Numbered from the stretch's first letter, positions 25,628 to 34,730 are shown. The stretch: DNA of 64,000 nucleotides from Arthrobacter gallicola (GCF_014836775.1 NZ_JACSQD010000003.1:288014-352013); one strand, 5' to 3'. A program made the numbers and translations. Notes: generated by a model not told the origin, from the sequence alone.

Positions 25628-26308
25628 CTAAAGCCGCCGCTCCCACTTTTGCGGCCGGACGTCCGGGGGCAGCCCGCCGTCGTAGTCCCGGTATTCGTAG
25701 GTAAAGCTCCCGTCGTAGACGAAGACTGTGCCGAGCTGCCGCTGCCGGACCAGAGTACGGATCCGGAACCGTTCGGTTTCCCCGTCCCACCACTGTTCGG
25801 CGTGGGCGTCAGCGCCGGCCAGAACCGGAACCGGTACGCGCAGGCGGCCCAGGAACAGGCGGGTGTGCGGGGAATGCATATGCAGCCGGCCGTCCCCGGA
25901 CACCGAGAGCTCCAGATCGGTGGCAAGATTGCGGCGCTTACCCACGTAGTCGGTGAGCCCGGCCGGGGAGGTCAGGGACGTGGTGTCCTCGAAGATGCGC
26001 TCGGTGCGGTCGAACCGGAAGTTCCGGACGGCAGTCAGGGAGGACCGGCCGAAGGGGTCCAAATGCGCAAAATTCCGGATCGTGAAGGGAACATCGCGGC
26101 CGTAGTCAGGGAAGAACGCGTTTCGAACGGGGATGGCAGTGAGCGCCGGACGGAGCGACGGGCGCGGACATCCTGCCAGCTCGAAGGAACCTGTCCCGAT
26201 GCCGTAGCGCCCCTGGTCCGGGGAGAGCGAAATATAGTCCTGCAGTTCAGGCTGCAGACGGCCGAAATCGGCGCCCAGAACCCGCTGGTAGAGGGACGCT
26301 TCAGTCAT
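25628..26308 (-). CDS. DUF4166 domain-containing protein
   Basis: The 226-residue product begins MTEASLYQRVLGADFGRLQPELQ, the characteristic N-terminus of DUF4166 proteins. It then alternates hydrophobic strands with RYGIGTGSFELAG and ends WERRL. No signal peptide, membrane segment or catalytic motif is visible; it contains one cysteine. It has a leaderless-type start (TAGGGT then 6 nt then ATG) and is the last minus-strand gene after the DUF58 gene, 17 nt away. A function has not been assigned to the family. Confidence 0.8.
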   Translation of the reverse strand: MTEASLYQRVLGADFGRLQPELQDYISLSPDQGRYGIGTGSFELAGCPRPSLRPALTAIPVRNAFFPDYGRDVPFTIRNFAHLDPFGRSSLTAVRNFRFDRTERIFEDTTSLTSPAGLTDYVGKRRNLATDLELSVSGDGRLHMHSPHTRLFLGRLRVPVPVLAGADAHAEQWWDGETERFRIRTLVRQRQLGTVFVYDGSFTYEYRDYDGGLPPDVRPQKWERRL

Positions 26309-26314
26309 GGCTCC

Positions 26315-26320
26315 ACCCTA
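26315..26320 (-). promoter_or_regulatory. Predicted -10 element (TAGGGT), leaderless start of DUF4166 gene
   Basis: On the minus strand TAGGGT ends 6 nt before the ATG at 26308. It lies in the 17-nt gap to the DUF58 gene and partly overlaps its stop-proximal sequence. Confidence 0.45.
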
Positions 26321-26325
26321 CGCCG

Positions 26326-27618
26326 CTAGAGCCTCCCGGAGGCCTTGAGCCGGATATACATGTCAGCAAGTTTCGGCGGCAGCTCATACGGTGTCTCATC
26401 CACAACTTCGGCCCCCATTGACTTCAGCTGTGCCGTGACAGCGGCGCGGTCCAGCAGAGCCCGTTCGGCCGCCGCCGCCCGGAAGACATCCGCGGCGGTG
26501 CCGCGTTCAGAGCGCAGTCCGTCCAGGGCAGGATCCCGCACCGAGGCAATCACCACAACGTGTCTGGCCAGCAGGGACGGCAGGACGGGCAGCAGCCCTT
26601 CCTCGACGGCGCCGGCATCCAACGAAGAGACCAGCACCACCAGGGAGCGGCGGGAGGAGACTGACTGAACGACGCCGGGAAGGAGGGAAAAATCCGCTTC
26701 GATCAATTCCGGCTCCAAAGGCGCCATGGCGCTGGCCAGGCGTGGAAGGAGGTTGCCTTTTGCCGCCGAAGCGACCCGGGCACGCACCCGCCGGTCAAAG
26801 GCGATGAAATCCACGCGGTCTCCGCCTCCGTGCGCCAGCATACCGAGCAGCAGGGCCGCTTCGATCCCGGTGTCGAGCCGCGGTTCGTCCAGAATGCGGG
26901 CTGCGGACGTCCGAGCAGTGTCCAGGCAGAGAATGACCCTGCGGTCCCGCTCCGGACGCCAGGTGCGTACCACCGTCTCCTGGCGCCGCGCCGTCGCACG
27001 CCAATCGATGGACCGGACATCATCGCCGCGGACGTAGTCCCGCAGGGAATCGAACTCCGTGCCGGCGCCGCGCAGCTGGACCGATGCGTTTCCGTCCAGT
27101 TCACGCAGTCTGCGCAGCTTGGCGGGCAGATGGCGCTTGGAGCGGAAGGGCGGCAGCACACGAAGCGAGCCCGGATAAGGGATGGTCCGCTGCCTGGCAG
27201 CCATGCCCAGCGGCCCGAAGGACCTGAGCGTGACATGGGCGGTGCGCAGTTCCCCGCGGCGTTCGGGCCGCAGCGTTCCTGCAGCAAGCCTGGCCTCACC
27301 CGGCGGGACAATGACTCGGCGCACGGGCCGGGCCTGGCCGGCCGACGGCTGCCACGCATCGCGCAGCAGCGCATGCAAAGTTCTGCCCGATCCGTTCCGG
27401 ACCACGATCGGAGCGGGGATATCCTCTCCAAACCGGGCGCTCTCCGGCAGCTGCCGTTCCAGTCCGGCGCGCAGCGGCGGGGCAGCAAGGGCCAGGTCCA
27501 GGGCGACCGCCGCGGCGAGCAGCCCCAGCCACAGCAGGATTGTTTGGATCCCGGGGAAGAGAATCACCGCGGCTGCGCCCATCGCAGCGAGGATCACGAG
27601 GCGGCCTGAAACAGCCAT
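26326..27618 (-). CDS. DUF58 domain membrane protein (MoxR-associated)
   Basis: The 430-residue product starts with two hydrophobic segments (about 7-25 and 27-47). The DUF58 signature is GTEFDSLRDYVRGDDVRSIDW followed by ATARRQETVVR. A von Willebrand-A-like domain follows (ILCLDTARTSA..., with D as putative metal ligand). DUF58 proteins nearly always pair with MoxR AAA+ ATPases, as here: the moxR-like gene is 12 nt upstream. The system is thought to chaperone or activate membrane or envelope proteins. It has no detectable protease motif. Confidence 0.88.
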   Translation of the reverse strand: MAVSGRLVILAAMGAAAVILFPGIQTILLWLGLLAAAVALDLALAAPPLRAGLERQLPESARFGEDIPAPIVVRNGSGRTLHALLRDAWQPSAGQARPVRRVIVPPGEARLAAGTLRPERRGELRTAHVTLRSFGPLGMAARQRTIPYPGSLRVLPPFRSKRHLPAKLRRLRELDGNASVQLRGAGTEFDSLRDYVRGDDVRSIDWRATARRQETVVRTWRPERDRRVILCLDTARTSAARILDEPRLDTGIEAALLLGMLAHGGGDRVDFIAFDRRVRARVASAAKGNLLPRLASAMAPLEPELIEADFSLLPGVVQSVSSRRSLVVLVSSLDAGAVEEGLLPVLPSLLARHVVVIASVRDPALDGLRSERGTAADVFRAAAAERALLDRAAVTAQLKSMGAEVVDETPYELPPKLADMYIRLKASGRL

Positions 27619-27630
27619 GGGTGCCAGCGC

Positions 27631-28644
27631 CTACCGGGGGACCGGGACGGTGGCGAGGATGCTGCCCAGAACGTCATCCACGCTGACCCCGTCCATCTGT
27701 GCTTCCGGGCGGAGAGCCACCCGGTGGCGCAGTGCGGGGAGCGTCAGCGCCTTGACGTCATCCGGAGTGGTGAACGCCCGCCCGGACAGCCAGGCCCAGG
27801 CCCGCGAGGTGTTCAGCAGCGCCGTCGCACCGCGCGGGGAAACGCCGAGCTGGAAAGACGGCGCGGACCGGGTGGCGCGGACCAGGTCGACGATGTAGCC
27901 CAGAACCTCCGGGGACACCTCCACCCTTGCCACCGCGTCCCGGGCGTGCCGGAGATCGGCTTCGCCGGCCACGGGACGGACACCGGCGGCTGCCAGGTTT
28001 CGGGGGTCGAAGCCGCTGCCGTGCCGCCGGATGACTTCGATTTCATCCTCCCGCCCGGGAAGATCGAGGGTCATTTTGAGCAGGAACCGGTCAAGCTGGG
28101 CCTCCGGCAGCGGATAGGTCCCCTCATATTCCACCGGGTTCTGCGTTGCGGCGACAAGGAACGGATCCGGCAGCGGGCGGGAGACGCCGTCGACCGAGAC
28201 CTGATGTTCCTCCATGGCTTCGAGAAGAGACGCCTGGGTTTTCGGCGGAGTGCGGTTAATTTCGTCGGCGAGCAGGATATTGGTGAAAACGGGTCCCTCA
28301 CGGAAGCTGAACTCGGAGGTGCGGCCGTCATAGATCAGGGACCCGGTGACGTCGCCGGGCATCAGATCAGGGGTGAACTGGACGCGCTTGGTGTCCAGGG
28401 ATAAGACAGCCGCCAGCGTCCGGACCAGCAGCGTTTTCGCCACCCCCGGAACCCCCTCCAGGAGAACATGACCCCGGGCCAGCAGGGCGATGATCAGGCC
28501 GGTCACAGCTGCGTCCTGGCCTACCACAGCCTTCGCAACCTCCTGCCGGACACTGTGCAGGGCACGGCGGGCGTTTTCATCCTGCTCGGTCACGGCGCCT
28601 CCGGCGTAAACGGCGCCGGAAGCGGCACTGTACTGCTGGGTCAT
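27631..28644 (-). CDS. MoxR family AAA+ ATPase
   Basis: The 337-residue product has Walker A GVPGVAKT at 64-71, Walker B ILLADEINRTPPK, sensor 1 ATQNPVE and the arginine-rich C-terminal lid. QARE-like MoxR features include EAMEEHQVSVDG. The ATG at 28644 overlaps the DUF4350 stop (ATGA). In actinobacteria these ATPases work with the DUF58 and DUF4129 proteins encoded beside them. Some members are essential or required for stress tolerance, but the client is not known. Confidence 0.93.
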   Translation of the reverse strand: MTQQYSAASGAVYAGGAVTEQDENARRALHSVRQEVAKAVVGQDAAVTGLIIALLARGHVLLEGVPGVAKTLLVRTLAAVLSLDTKRVQFTPDLMPGDVTGSLIYDGRTSEFSFREGPVFTNILLADEINRTPPKTQASLLEAMEEHQVSVDGVSRPLPDPFLVAATQNPVEYEGTYPLPEAQLDRFLLKMTLDLPGREDEIEVIRRHGSGFDPRNLAAAGVRPVAGEADLRHARDAVARVEVSPEVLGYIVDLVRATRSAPSFQLGVSPRGATALLNTSRAWAWLSGRAFTTPDDVKALTLPALRHRVALRPEAQMDGVSVDDVLGSILATVPVPR

Positions 28645-29948
28645 GATTCGCTTATCTCTTCCTCTAGGTCCAGCAGTTCCTGTGACCAGATCACCAGGGC
28701 GCTGTCGGTTGTGGGCATGGATCGTTTGAGTAGGTTGTCCAGTTCGGCCGCGGACCGTCCGGTGGCGCGGGCAGCGGATTCCACCACTGCTCCGGCGCTG
28801 CTTCCGGGGCCAAGCCGCAGCCGCGCAGCCAGCCGGGTCAGGGTTGCCGCCCGCAGGTTCGCCGCCGCCCGGTCCAGTGCCCGGCTGTCCTGATAAAGCC
28901 GCGCCCTGCCGTCCGCCGTTTCAGAGGCCCGTACAACAATAGGCATCGGCTCCAGCGCCAGCGGCCCCATCCGGCGGCCGCGCCAGAAAGCAGCGAGCGC
29001 CGCCACCACCAATACCCAGGCCAGCAGGGGGTTTACCCACCCGGGAAGCAGCGAGAGCGGGTCGGCCGGTGCAGCGCTGGCCGGAATATCGGAGGCTGTC
29101 GGGAGGTACCAGACCAGGGTGCCGGTGCTGCCCAGCGTGTGCAGCGCCAGGGCAGCGTTCCCGCTGTCCGCGATGGTTTCATTGGCCAGCAGGCCGGTGT
29201 AGCCCAGCACTGTCTGGGTACCGTCCGGGGAACTGGCGTAGAGCCCGGCGGGCGGGCCTGCGCTGGTGACGGGGAAACAGGTCACCGGTCCGCGGTAGGC
29301 CAGCCCACCCGGCGTGACGCTGCCCGCCGCCTGGGCGGCAGTATCGGTGCAGCCGGCCGGGATGGCGGTGCCCCGGTCCAGGACGTCCTGCGGGATCAGG
29401 CCGGCGTGGGCTATCTCCGGCGCGAGCCGTGCGAGCTGCGTGAACGTCGGTTCGACCAGGACGGTCTTCGCCGCCGCCGTGCCGAGTTCAGTGAGCTGGC
29501 CGGAGCTCAGGTACTCATTGGGATCAAAGAGCAGGAGGGCCGCGCCGGGAGTCTGCAGCGCGGCCACGGCTGCAGCGTGGTCCTGCACCACAACGACGTC
29601 GACTCCGCGGTCCTGCAGGACCCGGGCGAGGGCCTGCGCGCCCTGCGGCGCAGAATTCCCGGCAGAGAGCGCGGCCCGGTCACCGCCGGATCCCCCGAAC
29701 AGTCCCAGCACCACGGTGGCTGCAAGAACCGCCGCCAGAATGATCCAGAGCCGCCAGGTCCGCAGCTTACGGCGCAGACTGCCGGAGCCCGGTGCCGGTG
29801 CTTCGTCCCGCCCGAATCCTGCGGAACCCGGCTCTGTGGAACCGGGCAGTGCGGAACCGGGCTCTGTGGAACCGGGCTCTGTGGAACCGGGCAGCGGCAG
29901 CCCGGGGGAGGCTGGGTCAGAAGCAGTGGAACCGGGAACGGCGCTCAT
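28641..29948 (-). CDS. DUF4350 domain membrane protein with repeat N-terminus
   Basis: The product has 435 residues from the ATG at 29948, chosen because it overlaps the DUF4129 stop as ATGA. The N-terminus is a low-complexity stretch of GST/GSA-EP pentapeptides encoded by a 15-bp tandem repeat. A membrane helix (about 70-88, RLWIILAAVLAATVVLG) follows, then a DUF4350-type external domain (GAQALARVLQDRGVDVVVV, then LLLFDPNEYLSSGQL). A second helix (about 320-340) leads to a cytoplasmic tail. It is part of the MoxR/DUF58/DUF4129 cluster. Confidence 0.85.
   Translation of the reverse strand: MSAVPGSTASDPASPGLPLPGSTEPGSTEPGSALPGSTEPGSAGFGRDEAPAPGSGSLRRKLRTWRLWIILAAVLAATVVLGLFGGSGGDRAALSAGNSAPQGAQALARVLQDRGVDVVVVQDHAAAVAALQTPGAALLLFDPNEYLSSGQLTELGTAAAKTVLVEPTFTQLARLAPEIAHAGLIPQDVLDRGTAIPAGCTDTAAQAAGSVTPGGLAYRGPVTCFPVTSAGPPAGLYASSPDGTQTVLGYTGLLANETIADSGNAALALHTLGSTGTLVWYLPTASDIPASAAPADPLSLLPGWVNPLLAWVLVVAALAAFWRGRRMGPLALEPMPIVVRASETADGRARLYQDSRALDRAAANLRAATLTRLAARLRLGPGSSAGAVVESAARATGRSAAELDNLLKRSMPTTDSALVIWSQELLDLEEEISES
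29821..29895 (-). repeat. 15-bp tandem repeat, 5 copies, in DUF4350 gene
   Basis: Five head-to-tail 15-bp units of the type GCGGAACCGGGCTCT (plus-strand form), differing at a few positions, encode a Gly-Ser-Thr/Ala-Glu/Leu-Pro repeat near residue 20. Copy number is likely to vary between strains. Confidence 0.9.
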
Positions 29949-30631
29949 CGGGGCACCGCCAGGTACGGCTGCATCTGGCGGCTGGCCGGTCCGGGCTGGC
30001 TCTGCAGGAGCTGGGCATCGAGGCGCTGCGCCCGTCCGGCGTCCTGGGCATCTGCTTTTCCGTTTCCGTAACGGACCTCGTCGAAGCGGGCGGCCAGCCA
30101 GAGAATGTCGTCGGCTGCCGCCGGAAAGACGGAGCTGAGCTCCGAGCCGGCCTCGTAGGCGGTTCGGCCGGGGCGGCGGTCCAGGATGACCCGTTCCTCC
30201 GCCGTCCGGAGAACCGCGCGCAGACGCTCCGCAAGAGCAGTATCCCAATCCCCGTCAGCGGCAGCTCTGTCCGAGCGCAGGCGGTGGCTGGCGGCGTCCT
30301 GTTCGGGGACCGTGTCCTCGAACACTCCGGGCCGCCTGCGCCGTGCATTGAGGCGGGGCCTGATCACCAGGACGGCCACGGCAAGGACCAGCAGTGCACC
30401 GAGTCCCAGCAGAAGCACCCCGGCGGTGGGGCCTACCCCCTGAACACTGGCGAGAACATCGCCGAGCCATTCCATAATGGTGCCGAGCAGCTTTTCCACC
30501 AGCCCCGGCTGAGCCTCCTGATACTCACTCTGGGACAGCTCCGTTTCGAGCCAGCCGCGGGCCTCATCGGCGTCAGGTGTCACGGGCACCTCGAACCACA
30601 CCGGCAGGCGGACAGGGAATAAAGCGATCAT
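29945..30631 (-). CDS. DUF4129 domain membrane protein
   Basis: The 228-residue product has an external N-terminal segment, one membrane helix (about 67-90) and a cytoplasmic DUF4129 C-terminus with TALAERLRAVLRTAEERVILD, GRTAYEAGSEL and RFDEVRYGNGKA. The stop overlaps the DUF4350 start. DUF4129 domains are typical partners in MoxR/DUF58 systems. It follows the GDPD-membrane-domain gene by 6 nt, so the whole block is one transcription unit. Confidence 0.85.
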   Translation of the reverse strand: MIALFPVRLPVWFEVPVTPDADEARGWLETELSQSEYQEAQPGLVEKLLGTIMEWLGDVLASVQGVGPTAGVLLLGLGALLVLAVAVLVIRPRLNARRRRPGVFEDTVPEQDAASHRLRSDRAAADGDWDTALAERLRAVLRTAEERVILDRRPGRTAYEAGSELSSVFPAAADDILWLAARFDEVRYGNGKADAQDAGRAQRLDAQLLQSQPGPASRQMQPYLAVPR

Positions 30632-30637
30632 GGCGGC

Positions 30638-31963
30638 CTAGGCGGGACCGTTGGACGGGCTGCCGGGCCAGGGGGTCTGGGTGCCGCTGGCAGAACCAGG
30701 ATCAGCGGTCCGGCCCGGAACGGTATCCGGGAGCCCGGTGCCTGCGAGTTCCTGATCCTTCATCAGGGCGACGTCAAAGCCCTCCCTGCGCATCCGCAGG
30801 TCGATGTACAGCAATGACGTGACAGTGGATTGGAACGCATAGCCGATGGCGCCGAAGAGCGTGGACACGGCAGTGGTCAGGACCAGCACCGGGACCAGCG
30901 CGGAGAAGTCTCCGGCAGCGGCTTCGGGGCTTCCGAAGGAAGCGAACATCGTGATGAGCATGGTGATTGGTGTGCTGATCACCGAGACGATGATCGAAAC
31001 GATGAGGCTGGTGAGCAGCAGTATGCCGAAGGTGCGCCACCAGTTCCGGCGGGTAAGTGACCAGGAGCGGCCGATGGCCGCGAAAACGCCGCGGGGTTCC
31101 AGGACCAGCGCGGCGGGGGCCAGTGCGAGTTTCACGGACAGCCAGGCGAATACGGCGGTCACGCCCAGGACTCCGAGAACAGTCAGGAAGACACCGGAAG
31201 CGCCGAGTAATTCAATAACGAAGACGACGCTGAAGATGAAGGCGGTGATACCCACGGCGGATGCTGCCAGGAGCAGCAGTGACAGACCGGCCAGCCGGAG
31301 CAGTGATCCCCTGGCCAGGCGCCAGGTCTGCCCGAAGCCGGTCTTGAGGTTCAGGATCGCCCGGGCCACCGGAATGACCAGCAGGCCCTGCATGCCGAGA
31401 AGCCCGACGACGGACAGGATGGTCAGCGCGGTGCCCCCGGTCAGGGCTGTGGCGCCCAGCGAAAGCGCTTCAGCGTCGGTCAGCTCCGATTCAATGTCGA
31501 GGCTGGCAAGGGGGCCCAGCAGGGTCTGCCCAAAAATAACGGTCAGGACGGCGATGACGCCCTGGATGATGATCGCCGTGCCGAAGGTTGCAGCCGGGTT
31601 GCGCCGGCACGCCTGGAACGCACCGTCCAGAATTTCGCCAAGCCCCAGGGGGCGGAGGGGAATGACGCCGGGCTTGGGGGGAGCGGTGTACTGTCCGCCG
31701 CTGGGCCCCGGTCCATAGGGACCGGCCCCGTAGGCTGGCTGTGCCCAGCCCGGGGCGTCTCCTGCCGGGGGACCGTAGGGCGGCTGTCCCCACTGCGGCT
31801 GCTGTCCCCACTGGGGTTGCTGGCCCCACTGGGGCTGCTGCGGCGCACCCCAGGGAGAGGGGGGAATGGGAGGGTGCGCGGAGCCGGGGCGGGGAACTTT
31901 TTGGGATCCGGCGGCGCCGGCCGCGGCACCGGGATCCGGTTCGTTGTGATTATCCTGACTCAT
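30638..31963 (-). CDS. Membrane protein with GDPD-type membrane domain
   Basis: The 441-residue product has a disordered N-terminus with PQWGQQ repeats (Pro/Gly/Gln/Trp-rich, about 40-95). A polytopic region with six or more hydrophobic segments follows, starting near residue 128. It matches the membrane domain that accompanies glycerophosphoryl diester phosphodiesterases (LRPLGLGEILDGAFQACRR, TRRNWWRTFG), but no GDPD catalytic domain is present. The C-terminal tail is polar. It is first in the minus-strand MoxR-associated cluster and divergent from mtrA. Confidence 0.8.
   Translation of the reverse strand: MSQDNHNEPDPGAAAGAAGSQKVPRPGSAHPPIPPSPWGAPQQPQWGQQPQWGQQPQWGQPPYGPPAGDAPGWAQPAYGAGPYGPGPSGGQYTAPPKPGVIPLRPLGLGEILDGAFQACRRNPAATFGTAIIIQGVIAVLTVIFGQTLLGPLASLDIESELTDAEALSLGATALTGGTALTILSVVGLLGMQGLLVIPVARAILNLKTGFGQTWRLARGSLLRLAGLSLLLLAASAVGITAFIFSVVFVIELLGASGVFLTVLGVLGVTAVFAWLSVKLALAPAALVLEPRGVFAAIGRSWSLTRRNWWRTFGILLLTSLIVSIIVSVISTPITMLITMFASFGSPEAAAGDFSALVPVLVLTTAVSTLFGAIGYAFQSTVTSLLYIDLRMRREGFDVALMKDQELAGTGLPDTVPGRTADPGSASGTQTPWPGSPSNGPA
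31785..31838 (-). repeat. 18-bp tandem repeat, 3 copies
   Basis: Three 18-bp units of the type TGTCCCCACTGGGGTTGC encode the PQWGQQ repeat at the N-terminus of the GDPD-membrane-domain protein. Confidence 0.85.
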
Positions 31964-32142
31964 CCCGCAGCCCCCGCTTTTCGGTACAGCATCCAGTTTC
32001 TCCTAGTCCGACTATAGTTTCTGCGGCGGCTAACGGGGACCCGGCGGGCCGTGGCGAAAATATGCCCCTTGGGGTGATAGGGATAGCATGGGCTATTCCG
32101 GCGTACTGTGGCCCCTTTCAGTAAGGGACCCCGCAGCACGGT

Positions 32143-32172
32143 ATTTTTATGTGCAGCATTTTTATGCGCAGC
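32143..32172. repeat. 15-bp tandem duplication upstream of mtrA
   Basis: ATTTTTATGTGCAGC and ATTTTTATGCGCAGC are adjacent and differ at one base, 140 nt upstream of the mtrA ATG. They sit in the 348-nt non-coding stretch 31964-32311, beside a CCCTT/AAGGG hairpin (32113-32127). I see no convincing -35/-10 pair in this stretch. Confidence 0.85.
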
Positions 32173-32311
32173 CGGCTGCTCACCCCGGAAACTGCCGGGG
32201 ACAGCACGGCCGGATCGACGGAATCAGCAAGCCTGGCGCCAGGAACAACGCGCGGCAGCCGGGGGCGTGAAATGCCCATCCGAGGCGGGAAGTAGTGGGG
32301 AACTGGGAAGC

Positions 32312-32989
32312 ATGAAGGCACGGATACTGGTCGTAGACGATGACGAAGCACTGGCCGAAATGATCGGCATTGTGCTCCGGAACGACGGTTTTGACCCCGT
32401 CTTCTGTGCTGATGGTGCCCAGGCCCTGGAGATCTTCCGCAGCTCGAAGCCCGATCTGGTGCTGCTGGACCTGATGCTGCCCGGCATGGACGGCATTGAA
32501 GTCTGCCGCCAGATCCGCGCGGAATCTGATCTGCCCATCGTGATGCTGACCGCCAAATCCGACACAGCCGACGTCGTCCGCGGACTGGAATCGGGCGCCG
32601 ATGACTACGTCCCCAAACCGTTCAAACCGGCAGAGCTGGTCGCCCGGGTCCGTGCGCGCCTGCGGCCGGTGGATTCCAAGTCCCCCGAAACCCTCTCCAT
32701 CGGCGAGGTGAGCATTGACGTGGCCGGGCACTCTGTTGCCCGCGGCAGCGAGCGCATTGCACTGACCCCGCTGGAATTCGATCTCCTCGTTGCCCTGGCG
32801 CGCAAGCCCTGGCAGGTGTTCACGCGGGAAATGCTGCTGGAGCAGGTCTGGGGCTACCGGCATGCAGCCGATACCCGTCTGGTCAACGTGCACGTGCAGC
32901 GGCTGCGTTCCAAGATCGAGCGTGATCCGGAAGCTCCCGAAATCGTCCTGACGGTCCGTGGTGTCGGTTACAAAGCCGGCCAGAACTAG
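32312..32989 (+). CDS. mtrA: Response regulator MtrA (OmpR/PhoB family)
   Basis: The product has 225 residues from the ATG at 32312, with GGGAAG upstream; a longer in-frame opening from 32108 has no conserved residues before this point. The receiver domain has the acidic DDD pocket (9-11), phospho-acceptor Asp53 in LLDLMLPG and Lys102-type VPKPF. The winged-helix DNA-binding domain ends in the typical TVRGVGYKAG. MtrA controls cell division and envelope genes in actinobacteria. It overlaps mtrB by 32 nt, so kinase and regulator are coupled. Confidence 0.97.
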   Translation: MKARILVVDDDEALAEMIGIVLRNDGFDPVFCADGAQALEIFRSSKPDLVLLDLMLPGMDGIEVCRQIRAESDLPIVMLTAKSDTADVVRGLESGADDYVPKPFKPAELVARVRARLRPVDSKSPETLSIGEVSIDVAGHSVARGSERIALTPLEFDLLVALARKPWQVFTREMLLEQVWGYRHAADTRLVNVHVQRLRSKIERDPEAPEIVLTVRGVGYKAGQN

Positions 32990-34730
32990 TCCCGGTTCCG
33001 CTGCCGGTGCGCCGGCGGAACCGCGCAGCACAGCTGCACGGGGGATATGGGGCCGGGAACGGAGAATCCGTGCCGTGGCCGCTCTCCGGCGGGCGGCCGA
33101 CGCCGTCAACCAGGCTACCCTGGCGCGGATCGCGGTCCGCTGGAGAAGGTCCCTCCAGTTCAAGACAGTACTGGCCACGCTGCTGCTGGTCATCGTTGCC
33201 TGCGGCGGCATCGGCGCGTTTCTTTCCCATCAGATTGCCGGCGCTCTGTATGAGGAACGCCTGACCCAGTTCCGTGCTGAAGCCACCTCCGGCCTGAGCA
33301 GCGTCAAGGAGAATTTCCGCACGACGGCGGCTACGGACCGTGAAGGCACCGAGCGGCTGGTCTCCAACACACTCTCACTGCTTGAGGGCCGCGGCGCGGA
33401 AACCCCGCGGCGGTACCTGCTCACCCCGCTGCCCGGGCAGGAAAACCTGTACGTGTCACCGCTGGGCGACGGTATTACCGCCAGCGGAATCCCGGCACCG
33501 CTCGCAGAGTCGGTCGCGGGGCTGGACCCGGAGGGGGAGGACGTTGTCTACTGGTCGGCCCTGGCGCTGGCCCACGGGGAACCAGGACTTGCCTTCGGCA
33601 CCAAGGTCACCCTGCCCCCGGACCGCTCCGAATACGCGCTGTACCTGATCTATGACCTGTCCACCATGCAGCAGACCCTCAATGACATTCACGGGATCCT
33701 ATGGATCGCCGGCGGACTGCTGCTGGTCATCATCGGCACCATCGCCTGGGTGGTGACCAAGGCCGGCGTGGGCGCCGTGAGCGCCGCCGCCTCGGTCTCC
33801 GAGAAGCTCGCGGCCGGTGAGCTGCAGGAACGGATGGAGGTCAAGGGTGAAGATGAAGTAGCCCGCCTGGCTGCCTCGTTCAACCATATGGCGGCCACGC
33901 TGCAGGACCAGATCACCCAGCTGGCCCAGCTCTCACGCATGCAGCAGGGTTTCGTTTCCGATGTTTCCCACGAACTGCGCACGCCCCTGACAACGGTCCG
34001 GATGGCAGCCGAGGTTCTTTACGATGCCCGTGACGGCTTCGACCCGATCAGCAAACGCTCCACCGAACTGCTCTACCACCAGGTGGAACGCTTCCAGGCG
34101 CTGCTCGCGGATCTGCTGGAGATCAGCCGGTTCGACGCCGGTGCCGCGGAGCCGGACCTGGAGGCAGCTGACATCCTGGGCATCGTGCGGGACGTGGTGG
34201 AGGCAACGGAGCCGCTGGCCCTGAACAACGGATCCGAGGTCCGGGTTGTCTGCCGTGAGGACAGGGTGGTTGTGGACGCCGACCCACGGCGGATTGAGCG
34301 GATCGTCCGGAACCTGGTGGTGAACGCGCTCGAACACGGCGAGGGCAAGCCGGTGGAAATCGCCGTCGCCACCAATGCCGACGCCGTCGGGGTGGCCGTG
34401 CGTGACTATGGCATTGGAATGACCGACGACGCCGCCGCCCGCGTTTTCGACCGGTTCTGGCGGGCCGACCCGGCACGCGCCCGGACCACCGGAGGAAGCG
34501 GGCTGGGGCTCGCGATTGCTGCCGAAGACACCCGGCTGCACGGCGGTTGGCTGGAAGCCTGGGGGAACCCGGGCGAAGGAGCCTGCTTCCGGCTCACCCT
34601 GCCGCGCTGGCACGGTGGAACGATCGCGGCCTCTCCCGTTCCGCTCTCGCCGCAGGACGTGCCGCTTCCGGCAGCCCCCCGCGCACTGTCCGCTCCACCC
34701 CGTGCTGTTCAGGAGGACACCCATGGCTAG
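32958..34730 (+). CDS. mtrB: Sensor histidine kinase MtrB
   Basis: The product has 590 residues from a GTG at 32958 (the next codon is also GTG). The membrane segments at about 70-90 and 246-266 bracket a ~155-residue extracellular sensor domain; HAMP follows. The phospho-accepting His338 is in FVSDVSHELRTPLT. The ATP-binding domain has NLVVNALEHG (N box), DYGIGM (G1) and GGSGLGLAIA (G2). It phosphorylates MtrA. The N-terminal extension is Arg/Ala-rich and cytoplasmic. It overlaps lpqB by 8 nt. Confidence 0.96.
   Translation: MVSVTKPARTSPGSAAGAPAEPRSTAARGIWGRERRIRAVAALRRAADAVNQATLARIAVRWRRSLQFKTVLATLLLVIVACGGIGAFLSHQIAGALYEERLTQFRAEATSGLSSVKENFRTTAATDREGTERLVSNTLSLLEGRGAETPRRYLLTPLPGQENLYVSPLGDGITASGIPAPLAESVAGLDPEGEDVVYWSALALAHGEPGLAFGTKVTLPPDRSEYALYLIYDLSTMQQTLNDIHGILWIAGGLLLVIIGTIAWVVTKAGVGAVSAAASVSEKLAAGELQERMEVKGEDEVARLAASFNHMAATLQDQITQLAQLSRMQQGFVSDVSHELRTPLTTVRMAAEVLYDARDGFDPISKRSTELLYHQVERFQALLADLLEISRFDAGAAEPDLEAADILGIVRDVVEATEPLALNNGSEVRVVCREDRVVVDADPRRIERIVRNLVVNALEHGEGKPVEIAVATNADAVGVAVRDYGIGMTDDAAARVFDRFWRADPARARTTGGSGLGLAIAAEDTRLHGGWLEAWGNPGEGACFRLTLPRWHGGTIAASPVPLSPQDVPLPAAPRALSAPPRAVQEDTHG

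Noticed and set aside
29821..29895. CRISPR-like short repeats
   Set aside because: Units are contiguous with no spacers, and they are in frame within a coding sequence.
31964..32311. Riboswitch (e.g. cyclic di-AMP type) in the mtrA leader
   Set aside because: Apart from a small CCCTT/AAGGG hairpin and the 15-bp duplication, I see no conserved riboswitch core.
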